Below are positions 18,642 through 28,697 of a stretch of DNA of 64,000 nt, in pieces. Both the position numbers and the translations under genes were made by a program. The notes under the pieces were generated by a model, which was not told the DNA's origin, made no database searches, and saw nothing but the letters and a program-made list of their open reading frames with translations. Origin of the DNA: Herbaspirillum chlorophenolicum (GTDB lineage: Bacteria > Pseudomonadota > Gammaproteobacteria > Burkholderiales > Burkholderiaceae_D); the NCBI RefSeq assembly GCF_001189955.1, contig NZ_LFLT01000025.1:1-64000 (forward strand), in the 5' to 3' direction. Position 1 is the first letter of the stretch. Each line of letters begins with the position of its first letter.

Positions 18642-20201
18642 TCAGTTGGCTTCGGTTGCACTCCATGCCTTGGCCTGCAACGCCTTGGCGCGCTCATCGT
18701 ATTTGGCATCGATGAGCTTCATTTCATCGTCGGTCACATCTTCAAATGCATTTTCAATCAGTTGGCGCGCGCGCTCGGACGGCAGGGCCAGGATCGCGCC
18801 GAACTCGTCATACGCCAGGCCGGCGAATGCCGCCAGCGTCTTCACGCCTGCCAGGCCCAGCTTGCCGGCCAGCACACGGTCCAGGCCTTCGAAGTTGATC
18901 AGTTCCTCGTCCATGCCTTCCAGGCCTTCTTCGGAAGCAATCGCTTCGGTGACCAGGGCATCGCGTGCGCGGTTGCGCAGCTCGTTGACGGTTTCTTCGT
19001 CGAACGATTCGATCTCGAGCATCTCGTTGATCGGCACGTAGGCGATTTCTTCCAGGGTCGAGAAACCTTCCTCGACCAGGATGTCGGCCACTTCCTGGTC
19101 AACGTCCAACTTTTCCATGAACAGCGTGCGGATCGCTGCGGTTTCCAGCGCCGACTTGTCGGCCGATTCCTCGGCGGTCATGATATTGATCTGCCAGCCG
19201 GTCAGCTCTGCAGCCAGGCGCACGTTCTGGCCGCCGCGGCCGATGGCGATGGCCAGGTTTTCCTCGTCCACGACGACGTCCATGGCGTGCTTCTCTTCAT
19301 CCACGACGATCGAGGTGACATTGGCCGGGGCCAGTGCGCCGATGACGAATTGCGCCGGGTCCTCCGACCACAGCACGATGTCCACGCGCTCGCCGCCCAG
19401 CTCGCCGGTCACGGCCTGCACGCGCGAACCGCGCATACCCACGCAGGTACCGATCGGGTCGATGCGCTTGTCGGCGGTAAACACCGCGATCTTGGCGCGG
19501 ACGCCGGCATCGCGCGCGGCCGACTTGATTTCCAGCGAACCTTGTTCGATTTCCGGCACTTCCAGCTCGAACAGCTTCATGATGAATTCAGGCGCGGTAC
19601 GCGACAGGATCACTTGCGGGCCACGGGCGCTGCGGTCGATGCGCAGGATGAAGGCACGCACACGGTCGCCGATACGCAGGTTTTCCTTCGGGATCATCTG
19701 GTCGCGCGGCAGGCGCGCTTCGATCTTGCCCGATTCGATGATGGCATCGCCGCGCTCCATGCGCTTGATGGTGCCGGTCACCAGGGCATCGCCACGGGCC
19801 AGGAAGTCGGCCAGGATCTGCTCGCGCTCGGCGTCGCGGATACGCTGCAGGACCACCTGCTTGGTATCCTGCGCGAAGCGGCGGCCGAACTCGACCGATT
19901 CGATCGGGTCTTCGATGTATTCATCGACTTCGATATCCGGGAACTGGTCCTTGGCTTCGAACAGCAGCACTTCCTGGTCGGGAAGCTGCAGGCCTGCCTC
20001 GTCAGGCACCACGTGCCAGCGGCGGAACGACTCGAACTCACCGCTCTCGCGGTCGATCGATACGCGAATGTCGACTTCGCCTTCATAGCGTTTCTTGGTG
20101 GCCTGGGCCAGCGCATGTTCCAGCGCTCCGAAGACCACTTCCTTATCGACGTTCTTTTCGCGTGCCAGTGCATCGACCAACAACAAAATTTCGCGACTCA
20201 T
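18642..20201 (-). CDS. nusA: Transcription elongation/termination factor NusA
   Basis: Binds RNA polymerase and nascent RNA to modulate pausing, termination and antitermination. The 519-residue protein has an N-terminal polymerase-binding domain, an S1 domain (about 130-200), KH domains with [14 protein letters not shown] and [16 protein letters not shown], and two C-terminal helix-hairpin acidic repeats ([14 protein letters not shown].. region) as in gammaproteobacterial and betaproteobacterial NusA. Its ATG overlaps the rimP stop by 4 bases (ATGA), indicating translational coupling. Confidence 0.97.
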   Translation of the reverse strand: MSREILLLVDALAREKNVDKEVVFGALEHALAQATKKRYEGEVDIRVSIDRESGEFESFRRWHVVPDEAGLQLPDQEVLLFEAKDQFPDIEVDEYIEDPIESVEFGRRFAQDTKQVVLQRIRDAEREQILADFLARGDALVTGTIKRMERGDAIIESGKIEARLPRDQMIPKENLRIGDRVRAFILRIDRSARGPQVILSRTAPEFIMKLFELEVPEIEQGSLEIKSAARDAGVRAKIAVFTADKRIDPIGTCVGMRGSRVQAVTGELGGERVDIVLWSEDPAQFVIGALAPANVTSIVVDEEKHAMDVVVDEENLAIAIGRGGQNVRLAAELTGWQINIMTAEESADKSALETAAIRTLFMEKLDVDQEVADILVEEGFSTLEEIAYVPINEMLEIESFDEETVNELRNRARDALVTEAIASEEGLEGMDEELINFEGLDRVLAGKLGLAGVKTLAAFAGLAYDEFGAILALPSERARQLIENAFEDVTDDEMKLIDAKYDERAKALQAKAWSATEAN

Positions 20202-20692
20202 CCTTTGCGACTCCTAAAATCGACCTGTGGCACCAGGTGTGCCTTATCCACATCAGCCAGCGTAAAAGTCAATACGGCTGCCGACCCATCGTTTGCTTCA
20301 AATTCCAGCATCAGGTTCTCGCCCTCCGGCTCACGCAGCATGCCCTGATAGCTCTTGCGGTTGGCCGTGCCCGGCATCGGCACACGCAACTTGACGATCG
20401 CTTCGCAATCGACAAAGCGGACAAAGTCCGCCTGCTTATTCAGGGGCCGGTCCAGCCCTGGCGAGGAAACCTCCAGACGCTCATAGGCCACGTTCTCCAC
20501 AGTGAAGACGTGCACCAGCTGATGCGTCACTTTCTCGCAATCCTCGACGGTGATCGAACGCTCCTCTTCGGCAGCAGGGTCGAACGGGAAATCGATATAG
20601 ACACGCACGAGACCGCGCGCAGCCTTCTCGAACTCGACCAGCTCGTAGCCCATACCCGACAGGGTGGATTCAATCAACTCCAGCAATTGCAA
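20198..20692 (-). CDS. rimP: Ribosome maturation factor RimP
   Basis: Needed for 30S assembly; first gene of the rimP-nusA-infB-rbfA-truB operon. The 164-residue product starts [20 protein letters not shown] and shows the RimP N-domain ([35 protein letters not shown]) and the SH3-like C-domain. I chose a TTG start at 20692: it follows GGAG by 9 bases and aligns with the usual RimP N-terminus. The only upstream ATG in frame (20800) would add 36 residues of poly-Phe/Arg sequence encoded by the leader terminator. Overlaps nusA by 4 bases. Confidence 0.93.
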   Translation of the reverse strand: MQLLELIESTLSGMGYELVEFEKAARGLVRVYIDFPFDPAAEEERSITVEDCEKVTHQLVHVFTVENVAYERLEVSSPGLDRPLNKQADFVRFVDCEAIVKLRVPMPGTANRKSYQGMLREPEGENLMLEFEANDGSAAVLTFTLADVDKAHLVPQVDFRSRKG

Positions 20693-20758
20693 GACTATTT
20701 CTCCGTAATAGACGCCGGCGCGACCCGCCCTGCGGCGCCGATGTCGAATCTGTTCAGC

Positions 20759-20783
20759 AAAAAAAAAATGGGCATCCGCCCAT
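20759..20783 (-). terminator. Intrinsic terminator inside the rimP leader
   Basis: On the minus strand GATGGGC-GGAT-GCCCAT is followed by ten T in plus coordinates 20768-20759. It lies about 130 bases downstream of the rimP promoter -10 and 66 bases before the rimP start, so most transcripts should stop here unless antitermination occurs. Confidence 0.75.
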
Positions 20784-20917
20784 CTTTTGTTATCCCCCAC
20801 ACAACACTGAGATCACATCACGCGAACCGCCCCTACATCCATCTAACTCATGGCAAAGGCGGATCTTTCAATGAATTAGCACATATGCGATTCGCGGCGG
20901 TTGCGTTTAACTTGCGC

Positions 20918-20946
20918 ATTATACTCGATTACGGTATGCGCAGCAA
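20918..20946 (-). promoter_or_regulatory. Sigma-70 promoter of the rimP operon, TTGCTG-17-TATAAT
   Basis: On the minus strand -35 TTGCTG (plus 20941-20946) and a perfect -10 TATAAT (plus 20918-20923) are 17 bases apart. Transcription should start near 20911. Confidence 0.7.
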
Positions 20947-20990
20947 TTCAAGATTGGGATGAAGTGCGCCGGGCGCGACAAAAACGCCCG

Positions 20991-21022
20991 AAAAAGGCGC
21001 CTCGCAAACCCGCCAGGCGCCT
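20991..21022 (-). terminator. Intrinsic terminator after rluB
   Basis: The self-complementary 8-mer AGGCGCCT occurs at 20995-21002 and 21015-21022; the two copies pair to form a stem with a 12-base loop, followed on the minus strand by TTTTT. It is 42 bases past the rluB stop. Confidence 0.7.
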
Positions 21023-21063
21023 CGATTACCCTGCGGCAATCAAAACGCCCGGAGCGGGGAGCA

Positions 21064-22935
21064 TCAGCGCGTACGGCGACGCGCCATGCCAGGCAACCCT
21101 GGCGATGCAAAGTTACCGGCGCCGCCACGCTGCGGGCGATTATGGCGACGCTGGCTACCGATGTCCGGGAAGCCCAACGCGGTTTGCAGCGGATCAGGCT
21201 GGCGGCTCTTCTGCTGCCCGCCCTTATTGCCGCTGCTGTTGCCATTGCCGCCATTACCATTACCGCTATTGCCACGGCCACGCTGCTGCGGACCGCCCTT
21301 GTTGCCTTGCATCTGGTTGCCGCGCGGACCGGTATTCTTGGGATTGCCTGCTGCCCTCTGCTCACCGCCACCCGACTTTTCCAGGCCACAGGCGACCAGC
21401 AGATTGCGCACAGCGTTTTCTTCCAGCTCTTCCCAACGGCCGCGCTTCAAGGTCTGCGGCAGCGTCATCGCACCGTAACGGGTACGTATCAGGCGCGACA
21501 CGGTCAGGCCGATTGCTTCGAACATACGGCGCACTTCACGGTTACGGCCTTCGCCGATAGTAACGCGATACCACTTGTTGACGCCTTCGCCACCGCCATC
21601 AGCGATCTTCGAGAACTGCGCCAGGCCATCGTCGAGCTCAACACCGTGCAGCAGCTTCTGGCGCATGCCTTCTTCCAGCTCGCCCAGCGTACGCACCGCG
21701 TATTCGCGCTCGATGTTGTAGCGCGGGTGCATCAGGCGGTTGGCCAGATCTCCCGAGGTAGTAAACAGCAGCAGGCCTTCGGTATTGAAGTCAAGGCGGC
21801 CCACGGCCAGCCACTTGCCCGCCTTCATGGTCGGCAGGCGGTCGAACACCGAACTGCGGCCTTCCGGATCGGAATGGCTGACGATTTCACCGGCTGGCTT
21901 GTGATAGACCAGCACGCGCGGCGGGCGCTTGGAAACCTTGCGTTGCAACAACTTGCCGTTGATGCGGACCTGGTCGGTCGGCAAAATACGCTGGCCAATG
22001 TGGGCAGGCTCGCCATTGACCGACACGCGGCCGGCGACGATCAGCTCTTCCATGTCGCGACGGGAACCGAGGCCGGCGTCGGCCAGCACCTTGTGCAGCT
22101 TGGGCGCATCGTCCTCGGCGGTCAGGTCGCGGCGACCATTCTTGCCGCGCAACTGGTGCGGATGACGGTTCTGGCTCTTGCCGCCGTCTTCCCGGTCATA
22201 GGCTTCCGAGGTAACAAAGGAGAAAATGTCATCCGACGGCTCAGCCGCACGCAGGCCCAGTTGCGGCGCCTTGGGCTTCTTGTGCCCCTTGTCGAAAGCC
22301 TTCTTGCCTTGCTGCCCGTGGTTCGGATTCGGTCCCTTGAACTGGCCGCGCGGTTCTTGCGCAACCCCTGCTTCGGGCGCGCCGCCTTTTTGCTGGGCAC
22401 TGGCTTCGGCACGCTGGGCTGCACGATTATTGCGCAGGGCACGCGGACCGCGCACGCCACGGCGGGCGGGCTTGGCCCTGTTCGGGTCGGCCGGGGCATC
22501 CAGCAGCACCGGCGGCGCCACGACTTCTTCGCCGACAGTGACAATGACCTTGGGCGGCTCCTGGGCCGGTGCGTCCATCGCCAAACTCAACTGCTTCGCC
22601 GGCTTGGCCGTCACAGGCTCTTCAACCTTGTCGACCTTCTTCGCGCGCGGCTTGACGGCGCGCGGCTTTTTTTCCGGCACTGCCGCATCGGCAGGCGCCG
22701 CAACAGCCTCGGCTGGAGCAGCAACATCTTCGCTCACGACCTTCTTGGCCCGGGGCGCGCGCTTCTTGGGCGCCGGCGCTTCGGCATCGACCGCAACCGC
22801 GACAGACGCGCCAGCATCGGCAGGCGCCGCGACTGCAGCCTTGCGGGTGCGCTTTTTCACCGGCTTTTCGGTCGCGGCAGCATCAGCCGCAGCAAGCTCA
22901 ACGCTTTGCTCGTCTTTGGAACTAATTGGTTTCAT
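21064..22935 (-). CDS. rluB: 23S rRNA pseudouridine(2605) synthase RluB with long disordered tails
   Basis: Isomerises U2605 in 23S rRNA. The 623-residue protein is about twice the size of the E. coli enzyme. Residues 1-270 are Ala/Pro/Lys-rich low-complexity sequence with repeated [10 protein letters not shown]-type basic patches. An S4 RNA-binding domain ([20 protein letters not shown]) follows near 278, then the catalytic domain with the aspartate in [11 protein letters not shown] (near residue 380) and [13 protein letters not shown]. The last 110 residues are Gly/Asn/Gln-rich. Long tails are common in betaproteobacterial RluB, so the start is plausible. It overlaps the end of scpB by 14 bases and is probably cotranscribed with it. 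Confidence 0.92.
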   Translation of the reverse strand: MKPISSKDEQSVELAAADAAATEKPVKKRTRKAAVAAPADAGASVAVAVDAEAPAPKKRAPRAKKVVSEDVAAPAEAVAAPADAAVPEKKPRAVKPRAKKVDKVEEPVTAKPAKQLSLAMDAPAQEPPKVIVTVGEEVVAPPVLLDAPADPNRAKPARRGVRGPRALRNNRAAQRAEASAQQKGGAPEAGVAQEPRGQFKGPNPNHGQQGKKAFDKGHKKPKAPQLGLRAAEPSDDIFSFVTSEAYDREDGGKSQNRHPHQLRGKNGRRDLTAEDDAPKLHKVLADAGLGSRRDMEELIVAGRVSVNGEPAHIGQRILPTDQVRINGKLLQRKVSKRPPRVLVYHKPAGEIVSHSDPEGRSSVFDRLPTMKAGKWLAVGRLDFNTEGLLLFTTSGDLANRLMHPRYNIEREYAVRTLGELEEGMRQKLLHGVELDDGLAQFSKIADGGGEGVNKWYRVTIGEGRNREVRRMFEAIGLTVSRLIRTRYGAMTLPQTLKRGRWEELEENAVRNLLVACGLEKSGGGEQRAAGNPKNTGPRGNQMQGNKGGPQQRGRGNSGNGNGGNGNSSGNKGGQQKSRQPDPLQTALGFPDIGSQRRHNRPQRGGAGNFASPGLPGMARRRTR

Positions 22936-23869
22936 TCTTCAAATCTTGATTGTGCAGACCTGGCTCGGTTTTATCTTCCCGCTCGCCGGCCTGGTCAGTG
23001 GTGTCGATGTGCACGCCGGCCGCTTCATCGGCGGTCTCGAGGGCGTCTGTGCCTGTTACGGCAACGTCTTGTTCAAAAGGTTCTTGCGTTTGTTCGATAT
23101 GCTGCACTTGGCCGGCCATTTCACCGTCATCTGGCGCGGTATCGGCATTTGCCTCAGGCTGCGCGACAGCGACGACACTGACGGCATCCCCGGTGGCAAG
23201 CGGCTCGCCCAACGCCAGTTGGCCATTCTGCTCCACCGCATCCGCTTCGCCTTCTTCCGCGCCTTCCAGCACGGCCGCCCCACTGCCTTCCAATGCCTGC
23301 AATTCCAGCAGCGCCCCCTGGACTGCCGCTTCACCGCCAACCGATTGCAACGGCGGCAACTCTTCCAGCGAAGTCAAGCCCAGGTCGTCCAGGAACTTGC
23401 GGGTGGTGGCAAACAGGGCCGGGCGTCCCGGCACGTCGCGATGACCGATCGACTCGATCCAGCCGCGATCTTCCAGCATCTTGATGGTTTGCGAATTGAC
23501 AGCCACACCACGGATTTCTTCGATATCACCGCGCGTTACCGGTTGGCGGTAGGCAATGATCGCCAATGTTTCCAGCGTGGCGCGCGTGTATTTCGGCGGT
23601 TTTTCCGGATTCAGGCGTTCCAGGTAGACCTTCATCTCCGGACGGCTCTGGAAGCGCCAGCCGGTCGACAGGCCTGCCACTTCCACCCCTTTGTCCGCCC
23701 AGTCGGTACGCAGCTCTTCGAGCAATTGCCGGATGACATCAGCCGTGATTTCGCTGGCTTGATCGCTTTCCGGGTCGGCGTACAGCTTTTTCAGGTCATT
23801 GATCGATAAAGGCTCATGCGTGCAAAGCAATGCGGTTTCGAGGACTTTCTTCGCCTCTGCAATATTCAT
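22922..23869 (-). CDS. scpB: Segregation and condensation protein B
   Basis: Partner of ScpA and SMC in chromosome condensation and segregation. The 315-residue protein has the two winged-helix domains of ScpB in residues about 1-190 ([16 protein letters not shown], then [27 protein letters not shown] and [17 protein letters not shown]). A 120-residue acidic Ala/Glu-rich tail follows that is not part of the core fold. scpA is not adjacent in this window. It forms an operon with rluB (14-base overlap). Confidence 0.94.
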   Translation of the reverse strand: MNIAEAKKVLETALLCTHEPLSINDLKKLYADPESDQASEITADVIRQLLEELRTDWADKGVEVAGLSTGWRFQSRPEMKVYLERLNPEKPPKYTRATLETLAIIAYRQPVTRGDIEEIRGVAVNSQTIKMLEDRGWIESIGHRDVPGRPALFATTRKFLDDLGLTSLEELPPLQSVGGEAAVQGALLELQALEGSGAAVLEGAEEGEADAVEQNGQLALGEPLATGDAVSVVAVAQPEANADTAPDDGEMAGQVQHIEQTQEPFEQDVAVTGTDALETADEAAGVHIDTTDQAGEREDKTEPGLHNQDLKNETN

Positions 23870-24172
23870 GTACGACTCTTGTGCGTCTTGTTAAACAAAA
23901 GTTTGGCTTGCACTGAGCCCGGCGGCATGGTTGCGCCAATCCGCGGCGCCATCCATGGGACCGTCACTCGCAAACCTGCTGCGCTGTGCTTGATGCTGTT
24001 GATGCTGCTTTCCGGTGCCCGACTTATAGGAGATTGAATGAGCTGGAAACTAAGAGCCGCAGAGGTTGCGGCGGTCGGGCGAAAAGCTGAAAAAGTACTG
24101 CGTGGAGTGTAGCACAAAGATTTCCGGGCATGGCGCTTGTTGCAGCGCCTACACAATTATTTGCAGCTCCCG
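23870..24172. other. 303-bp spacer between the GGDEF-EAL gene and scpB
   Basis: Holds a small minus-strand hairpin (GCCGCA/TGCGGC, about 24052-24072) followed by TCTTAGTTT, which may weakly terminate the GGDEF-EAL transcript. I see no clear promoter for scpB and no gene. Confidence 0.35.
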
Positions 24173-26317
24173 TCAGGGCGCCGCCTGTACCGCTTCCTTG
24201 CGCAGGCGGTCGGTGAAGTCCTTCACCGTCATTGGCTTGCCAAAGTAATAACCCTGCACTTCGTCGCATCCATTTTCACGCAGGAACGCGTGTTGCTCTT
24301 CATCCTCCACCCCTTCGGCGATCACCCTCAGGTTGAGGATGTGCGCCAGCGAGATCACCGCCTTGACGATGGCCGCGCTGTCGGCATCGCGGGCGATATC
24401 GCGCACGAAGGACTTGTCGATCTTCAAGGCATCGACAGGGAAACGGCGCAGATAACTCAGGCTGGAATAGCCGGTGCCGAAATCATCCACCGATATCTGC
24501 AAACCAAGGCGTTTTAGCGTATTCAAGGTCGCCACGGTCTTCTCGGCGTCCTTCATGACCACGTTTTCCGTGATTTCCAGCTCAAGCCAGGAAGCCGACA
24601 GGCCGCTGTCGGTCAGTACGTTGGCCACGAATTCGGGCAAGGCCTGGTTCATCTGGCGCGGCGACAGGTTCACCGCCACCGGGATCGGCGGCAGTCCGGC
24701 ATCCTGCCAGGCCTTGTTCTGGCGGCAAGCCGTGCGCAGCACCCATTCCCCGATCGGCACGATCAGCCCGGCCTCTTCGGCAAACGGGATAAAGCGGTCG
24801 GGCGCGACCATGCCCTGCTCCGGCGACTCCCAGCGGATCAGCGCCTCGGCGCCGATGATGCGGCCATCCTTCAGGCTCAACTTGGGCTGGTAGAACAGTT
24901 TGAATTCCTGCTGGTCCAGTGCGCGGCGCAGGCTGATCAGCATTTCCAGGCGATTGCTGACCTGGGTGTCCATCCATGGCGCAAAGAACTGGAAGTTGTT
25001 GCGCCCCTGTTCCTTGGCCTTGTACATGGCCGAATCCGCGTTCTTGAGCAGCGTTTCGACATCCTTCCCATCCGTCGGGTAGCGGCTCACGCCAATGCTG
25101 GAGGTGATATGGAACTCACGATCCCCCGCCTGCCAGGGACGCGACACCGCCGCCAGTATGCGCTGCATGACCTCGGCAATGCCCACATCGCCCTCGGTCT
25201 GGTTCTGCAAGACCAGGACGAATTCATCGCCACCCTGGCGCGCCACCATATCGCTGTCGCGCACGCATGACATCAGGCGCTGCGCCACCGTCTTGAGCAG
25301 TTCGTCGCCGACCTGGTGCCCAAGGCTGTCGTTGATGTACTTGAACTGGTCGAGGTCGACGAAGGCCACCGCGGTCAGGCCGCCTTTCTGTCGCGCACTC
25401 TGGATGGCGCGCTGCAGGTGGTCATGCAGCATATTGCGGTTGGGCAATCCGGTCAGCGCATCGTGCGTGGCCTGATGGCGCATTTCGGCTTCGTACAGCT
25501 TGCGCTCGGTGATGGCTTCCACGGTACCTTCGTAGAACACCAGCGTGCCGGCGTCGCCATAGACGGCCCGGGCGTTTTCGGAGATCCAGATAATGTCGCC
25601 ATCGCGCCGGTAGACGCGCGATTCGAAATTGGAGACCGATCCATGCTCCTCCATCAGCCGCATGAACTCGCTGCGGCGCTCGGGCTCGACATAGAGCTGG
25701 TGGCGTATATCGCGCAGGCTGACGATCAGGTCTTCGGGCGACCGATAACCGTAAATGCGCGCCAATGCCGGGTTGACGGCGATATAAGTGCCGTCGGGCG
25801 TGGTCTGGAAAACGCCTTCGATGGCGTTTTCGAAGATGCTGCGATAGCGCCGCTCCGCCTCCTGCAGCGCCTGCGCCGCCTCCTTGCGTTCGGTCACGTC
25901 CTGCATGAAGCCTTCCAGGGCCTCAACCTCGCCGTCGGCATTGTAGATGCCGACACCGCGCCCCCACACCCAGCGGATGGCGCCTTCGACATGCACGATG
26001 CGGTACTCCACGTCGAAGCGGCGGCGCAACCGCACGCAATCGTCGACATGCGCGCGCACCATCTGGCGATCATCGGGATGAATCAGTTCAAGGAAGGAAA
26101 TGCGCTGATTCAGCAACAGCTCTTCGGGCAAATACCCTGTCAATTGCAGGCAGCCTTCGCTGACGAATTCCACGGTCCATTGCGCGTCGTCGCGGCAACG
26201 GTAAACCACGCCATCCAGATTGGCGAGCAGGGTCTCCAACAGGCGCGGTGAACGTGGAATCGATTGAGCAGGCGTATTGTCGTTGTCGGAAATAACTGAT
26301 GAAGCTGCTGTTTTCAT
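24173..26317 (-). CDS. PAS-PAS-GGDEF-EAL cyclic-di-GMP enzyme
   Basis: A 714-residue protein with two PAS domains (about 25-145 and 150-275), a diguanylate cyclase domain and a phosphodiesterase domain. The GGDEF motif is intact (RQGGDEFV near residue 363), and the EAL domain keeps its metal and catalytic motifs: AEALIRW near 490, LELEITENVV, VDDFGTGYSSLSYL and VIAEGVE. Either activity or both could therefore work, making or degrading c-di-GMP in response to a signal sensed by the PAS domains. There is no membrane segment or signal peptide, so it is cytoplasmic. It stands alone on the minus strand. Confidence 0.92.
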   Translation of the reverse strand: MKTAASSVISDNDNTPAQSIPRSPRLLETLLANLDGVVYRCRDDAQWTVEFVSEGCLQLTGYLPEELLLNQRISFLELIHPDDRQMVRAHVDDCVRLRRRFDVEYRIVHVEGAIRWVWGRGVGIYNADGEVEALEGFMQDVTERKEAAQALQEAERRYRSIFENAIEGVFQTTPDGTYIAVNPALARIYGYRSPEDLIVSLRDIRHQLYVEPERRSEFMRLMEEHGSVSNFESRVYRRDGDIIWISENARAVYGDAGTLVFYEGTVEAITERKLYEAEMRHQATHDALTGLPNRNMLHDHLQRAIQSARQKGGLTAVAFVDLDQFKYINDSLGHQVGDELLKTVAQRLMSCVRDSDMVARQGGDEFVLVLQNQTEGDVGIAEVMQRILAAVSRPWQAGDREFHITSSIGVSRYPTDGKDVETLLKNADSAMYKAKEQGRNNFQFFAPWMDTQVSNRLEMLISLRRALDQQEFKLFYQPKLSLKDGRIIGAEALIRWESPEQGMVAPDRFIPFAEEAGLIVPIGEWVLRTACRQNKAWQDAGLPPIPVAVNLSPRQMNQALPEFVANVLTDSGLSASWLELEITENVVMKDAEKTVATLNTLKRLGLQISVDDFGTGYSSLSYLRRFPVDALKIDKSFVRDIARDADSAAIVKAVISLAHILNLRVIAEGVEDEEQHAFLRENGCDEVQGYYFGKPMTVKDFTDRLRKEAVQAAP

Positions 26318-26586
26318 AAAAACATTGCGTGTCTCGCCCCGCAGCGCAAGTAAAAGTTATCAATTGCCCCCTTCCCCAGGCGGCTTCGTTGTACCGTTCA
26401 CCCCAAGCAATAAAGATGCCACTCGCCTAAACTCTGCGCGGCAGCGGCACCGAACAGTCCCGTCCGGGCAAATCGGCCAGAAAGACCCCTCAGTTCGAGT
26501 CAAGCGGGGACGCTGTAGCGGCGTTAGAATCCTGCAAACATCGCCGGCGGCATCGGCCCAACGACAACAACGAGCGGATTTTCATC

Positions 26587-28182
26587 ATGTGGGCAAATCG
26601 TTATTTCGTATTCTGGCTGGTCATCCTCCTGACCACGGCCCTGGCACTGCTGGCCGCAGGCCGGTACATCAGCTGGGGCTGGATGCTGATCCCCTTGATT
26701 TTTTCCGGAATCGGAATCCGCGACCTGATCCAGCGCAAGCACGCGGTCTTGCGCAACTACCCGCTGATCGGGCATTTCCGCTTCATCTTCGAATCGATCC
26801 GGCCGGAAATTCGCCAGTACTTCTTTGAAGGTGAAATGGACGGCCGACCGTTCTCCCGCAAAAAACGCAGCATCGTCTACCAGCGCGCCAAAGCGGACGT
26901 CGACAGCCGCCCCTTCGGGACCGAACTCGACATGCAACAAGGCGGCCACGAGTGGATAGGCCATTCGCTGTCGCCCACGCAGATCGCCAGCCACGACTTC
27001 CGCGTGACGGTCGGAGAGGGACGGGAGCAGCCATATTCCATGTCGGTGTTCAATGTTTCCGCCATGAGTTTCGGCTCGCTCTCCGCCAACGCCATCCGCG
27101 CGCTCAACCACGGCGCCAAGAAAGGCAACTTCGCGCACGACACGGGGGAAGGTTCGGTCTCGGCCTACCACCGCGAGTTCGGCGGCGACCTGGTGTGGCA
27201 GATTGCTTCCGGCTACTTCGGCTGCCGCAACGCCGATGGCAGCTTCGACGAGGAGAAGTTCGCGGTACAGGCACAGTCGCCGCAGATCAAAATGATCGAA
27301 GTGAAGCTCTCGCAGGGCGCCAAACCCGGCCACGGCGGCGTCTTGCCGGCCGCCAAGATCACCCCGGAAATCGCTGCCACCCGCGGCATCCCGATGGGAG
27401 TGGCTTGCATCTCGCCGGCCACACACTCGTCGTTCTCCACGCCCATCGGCCTGCTGCAATTCATCGAAAAGCTGCGCCAGCGCAGCGGCGGCAAGCCGGT
27501 CGGCATCAAGATGTGCGTCGGCCATCCCTGGGAATTCTTCGGCATCGCCAAGGCCATGGTCAAGACCGGCATCGTTCCCGATTTCATCACCGTCGATGGC
27601 TCTGAAGGCGGCACCGGCGCCGCGCCGTTGGAGTTCGTCGATCACGTCGGCATGCCGCTGCAAGAGGGCCTGCTGATGGTGCACAACACGATGGTGGGCA
27701 TCGGCCTGCGCGACAAGGTGAAGATCGGCGCATCCGGCAAGATCATCACGGCCTTCGACCTGGCACGCACGCTGGCGCTGGGAGCGGACTGGTGCAACTC
27801 GGCGCGCGGCTTCATGTTCGCCCTGGGCTGCATCCAATCGCAGAGCTGCCACACCGACCGCTGCCCGACCGGCGTGGCCACACAGAACCCCACGCGTGCC
27901 CGCGCCCTGGTGGTGCCGGATAAGGCTGAACGCGTCTACCGTTTTCACCAGAGCACATTGCATGCGCTGCAGGAACTGGTGCAGGCCGCCGGCCTGCCGC
28001 ATACCTCGGCGCTACGGCCGCACCATATCGTACGGCGCATCAATGACCATGAAGTGCAGTTGATGTCGAACCTGCTGAAATACCTGCAACCCAACGATCT
28101 GCTGGACGGCAATTACCGGTATCAGGTGTATGAGAAATTCTGGCCGATCGCCAGGGCGGAGAGCTTTCATCCGGAGTTTTAA
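26587..28182 (+). CDS. Membrane-anchored glutamate-synthase-like FMN protein
   Basis: The 531-residue protein has two N-terminal hydrophobic segments (about 5-25 and 29-45). The large domain that follows is homologous to the FMN/3Fe-4S central domain of glutamate synthase. Visible motifs are VSAMSFGSLS, GEGSVSAYH, VDGSEGGTGAAPLEFVDHVG and the cysteine cluster GCIQSQSCHTDRCPTG (near 413-428) that matches the 3Fe-4S ligands of GltB. It lacks the amidotransferase domain and the NADPH-binding small subunit, so it cannot be a complete glutamate synthase. Such stand-alone GltB2-type proteins are widespread and their substrate is not firmly established. It is followed by a strong bidirectional terminator. 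Confidence 0.88.
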   Translation: MWANRYFVFWLVILLTTALALLAAGRYISWGWMLIPLIFSGIGIRDLIQRKHAVLRNYPLIGHFRFIFESIRPEIRQYFFEGEMDGRPFSRKKRSIVYQRAKADVDSRPFGTELDMQQGGHEWIGHSLSPTQIASHDFRVTVGEGREQPYSMSVFNVSAMSFGSLSANAIRALNHGAKKGNFAHDTGEGSVSAYHREFGGDLVWQIASGYFGCRNADGSFDEEKFAVQAQSPQIKMIEVKLSQGAKPGHGGVLPAAKITPEIAATRGIPMGVACISPATHSSFSTPIGLLQFIEKLRQRSGGKPVGIKMCVGHPWEFFGIAKAMVKTGIVPDFITVDGSEGGTGAAPLEFVDHVGMPLQEGLLMVHNTMVGIGLRDKVKIGASGKIITAFDLARTLALGADWCNSARGFMFALGCIQSQSCHTDRCPTGVATQNPTRARALVVPDKAERVYRFHQSTLHALQELVQAAGLPHTSALRPHHIVRRINDHEVQLMSNLLKYLQPNDLLDGNYRYQVYEKFWPIARAESFHPEF

Positions 28183-28228
28183 AGCATCGCCCCCGCTTGC
28201 GCCGGGGTGACTCGATAGGCAGAAAACA

Positions 28229-28262
28229 AAAATGCCGTTCGGCATACACCGAACGGCATTTT
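28229..28262. terminator. Bidirectional intrinsic terminator
   Basis: A 14-bp perfect stem (28229-28242 with 28249-28262), with T-rich tails on both sides. It ends the GltB-like gene (plus) and may also end the tusA-like gene (minus). Confidence 0.85.
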
Positions 28263-28337
28263 CAATTCAACTCATTACCAGCCTGGCAAGCAAATCCCAT
28301 CACGCCAAGCGCACATGCGGGGCAATTGCCCGCCTGC

Positions 28338-28574
28338 TCACTTGCGCTTCATGAAGAAGATGAACTCGTGGTCTTCGTTCTGGACTTGCGACAGCAGGTC
28401 GTTGCCCGTTTGCTTGGCAAAGGCCTGGAAATCTCGCACCGAACCGGTATCGGTGGCGGTGACCCTCAATACCTGGCCACTGCACATATCGGCCAGCGCC
28501 TTCTTGGTCTTGAGTATCGGCAGCGGACAGTTCAGGCCGCGCGCATCCAATTCCCGGTGAAATTCTATGGTCAT
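28338..28574 (-). CDS. TusA/SirA-family sulfurtransferase
   Basis: A 78-residue protein with the family signature LDARGLNCPLPILKTKKAL, holding the persulfide-carrying cysteine (near residue 16) in a CPxP motif, and the typical C-terminal HEFIFFMKRK strand. TusA relays sulfur from IscS to tRNA thiolation or to other acceptors. Paralogues such as YeeD look alike, and with no tusBCDE genes nearby the exact partner is open. The start ATG at 28574 lies at the family N-terminus. Confidence 0.9.
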   Translation of the reverse strand: MTIEFHRELDARGLNCPLPILKTKKALADMCSGQVLRVTATDTGSVRDFQAFAKQTGNDLLSQVQNEDHEFIFFMKRK

Positions 28575-28697
28575 TACAGCGACTCAATATGGAACACAAC
28601 GAAGACGATTCTACTGCAAAGATGCGCCGAGTTGATGCATTGCACAAGAACTGTTGTATTCACCGCACTAAGCTTGCGCAAAAGCAACTAAACCGCG

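Larger units (their letters stand above)
20693..21063. other. 371-bp region: rimP promoter and leader, and rluB terminator
   Basis: It contains a promoter on the minus strand (20918-20946), a roughly 220-nt rimP leader with an internal intrinsic terminator (20759-20783), and the rluB terminator (20991-21022). Unlike E. coli, no initiator tRNA gene (metY) lies here. I see no protein gene beyond a 9-codon open frame (20842-20813, minus) without a good ribosome binding site. Confidence 0.6.

Noticed and set aside
20813-20842. Nine-codon open frame in the rimP leader as a leader peptide
   Set aside because: No good ribosome binding site and no run of regulatory codons; chance occurrence is likely.
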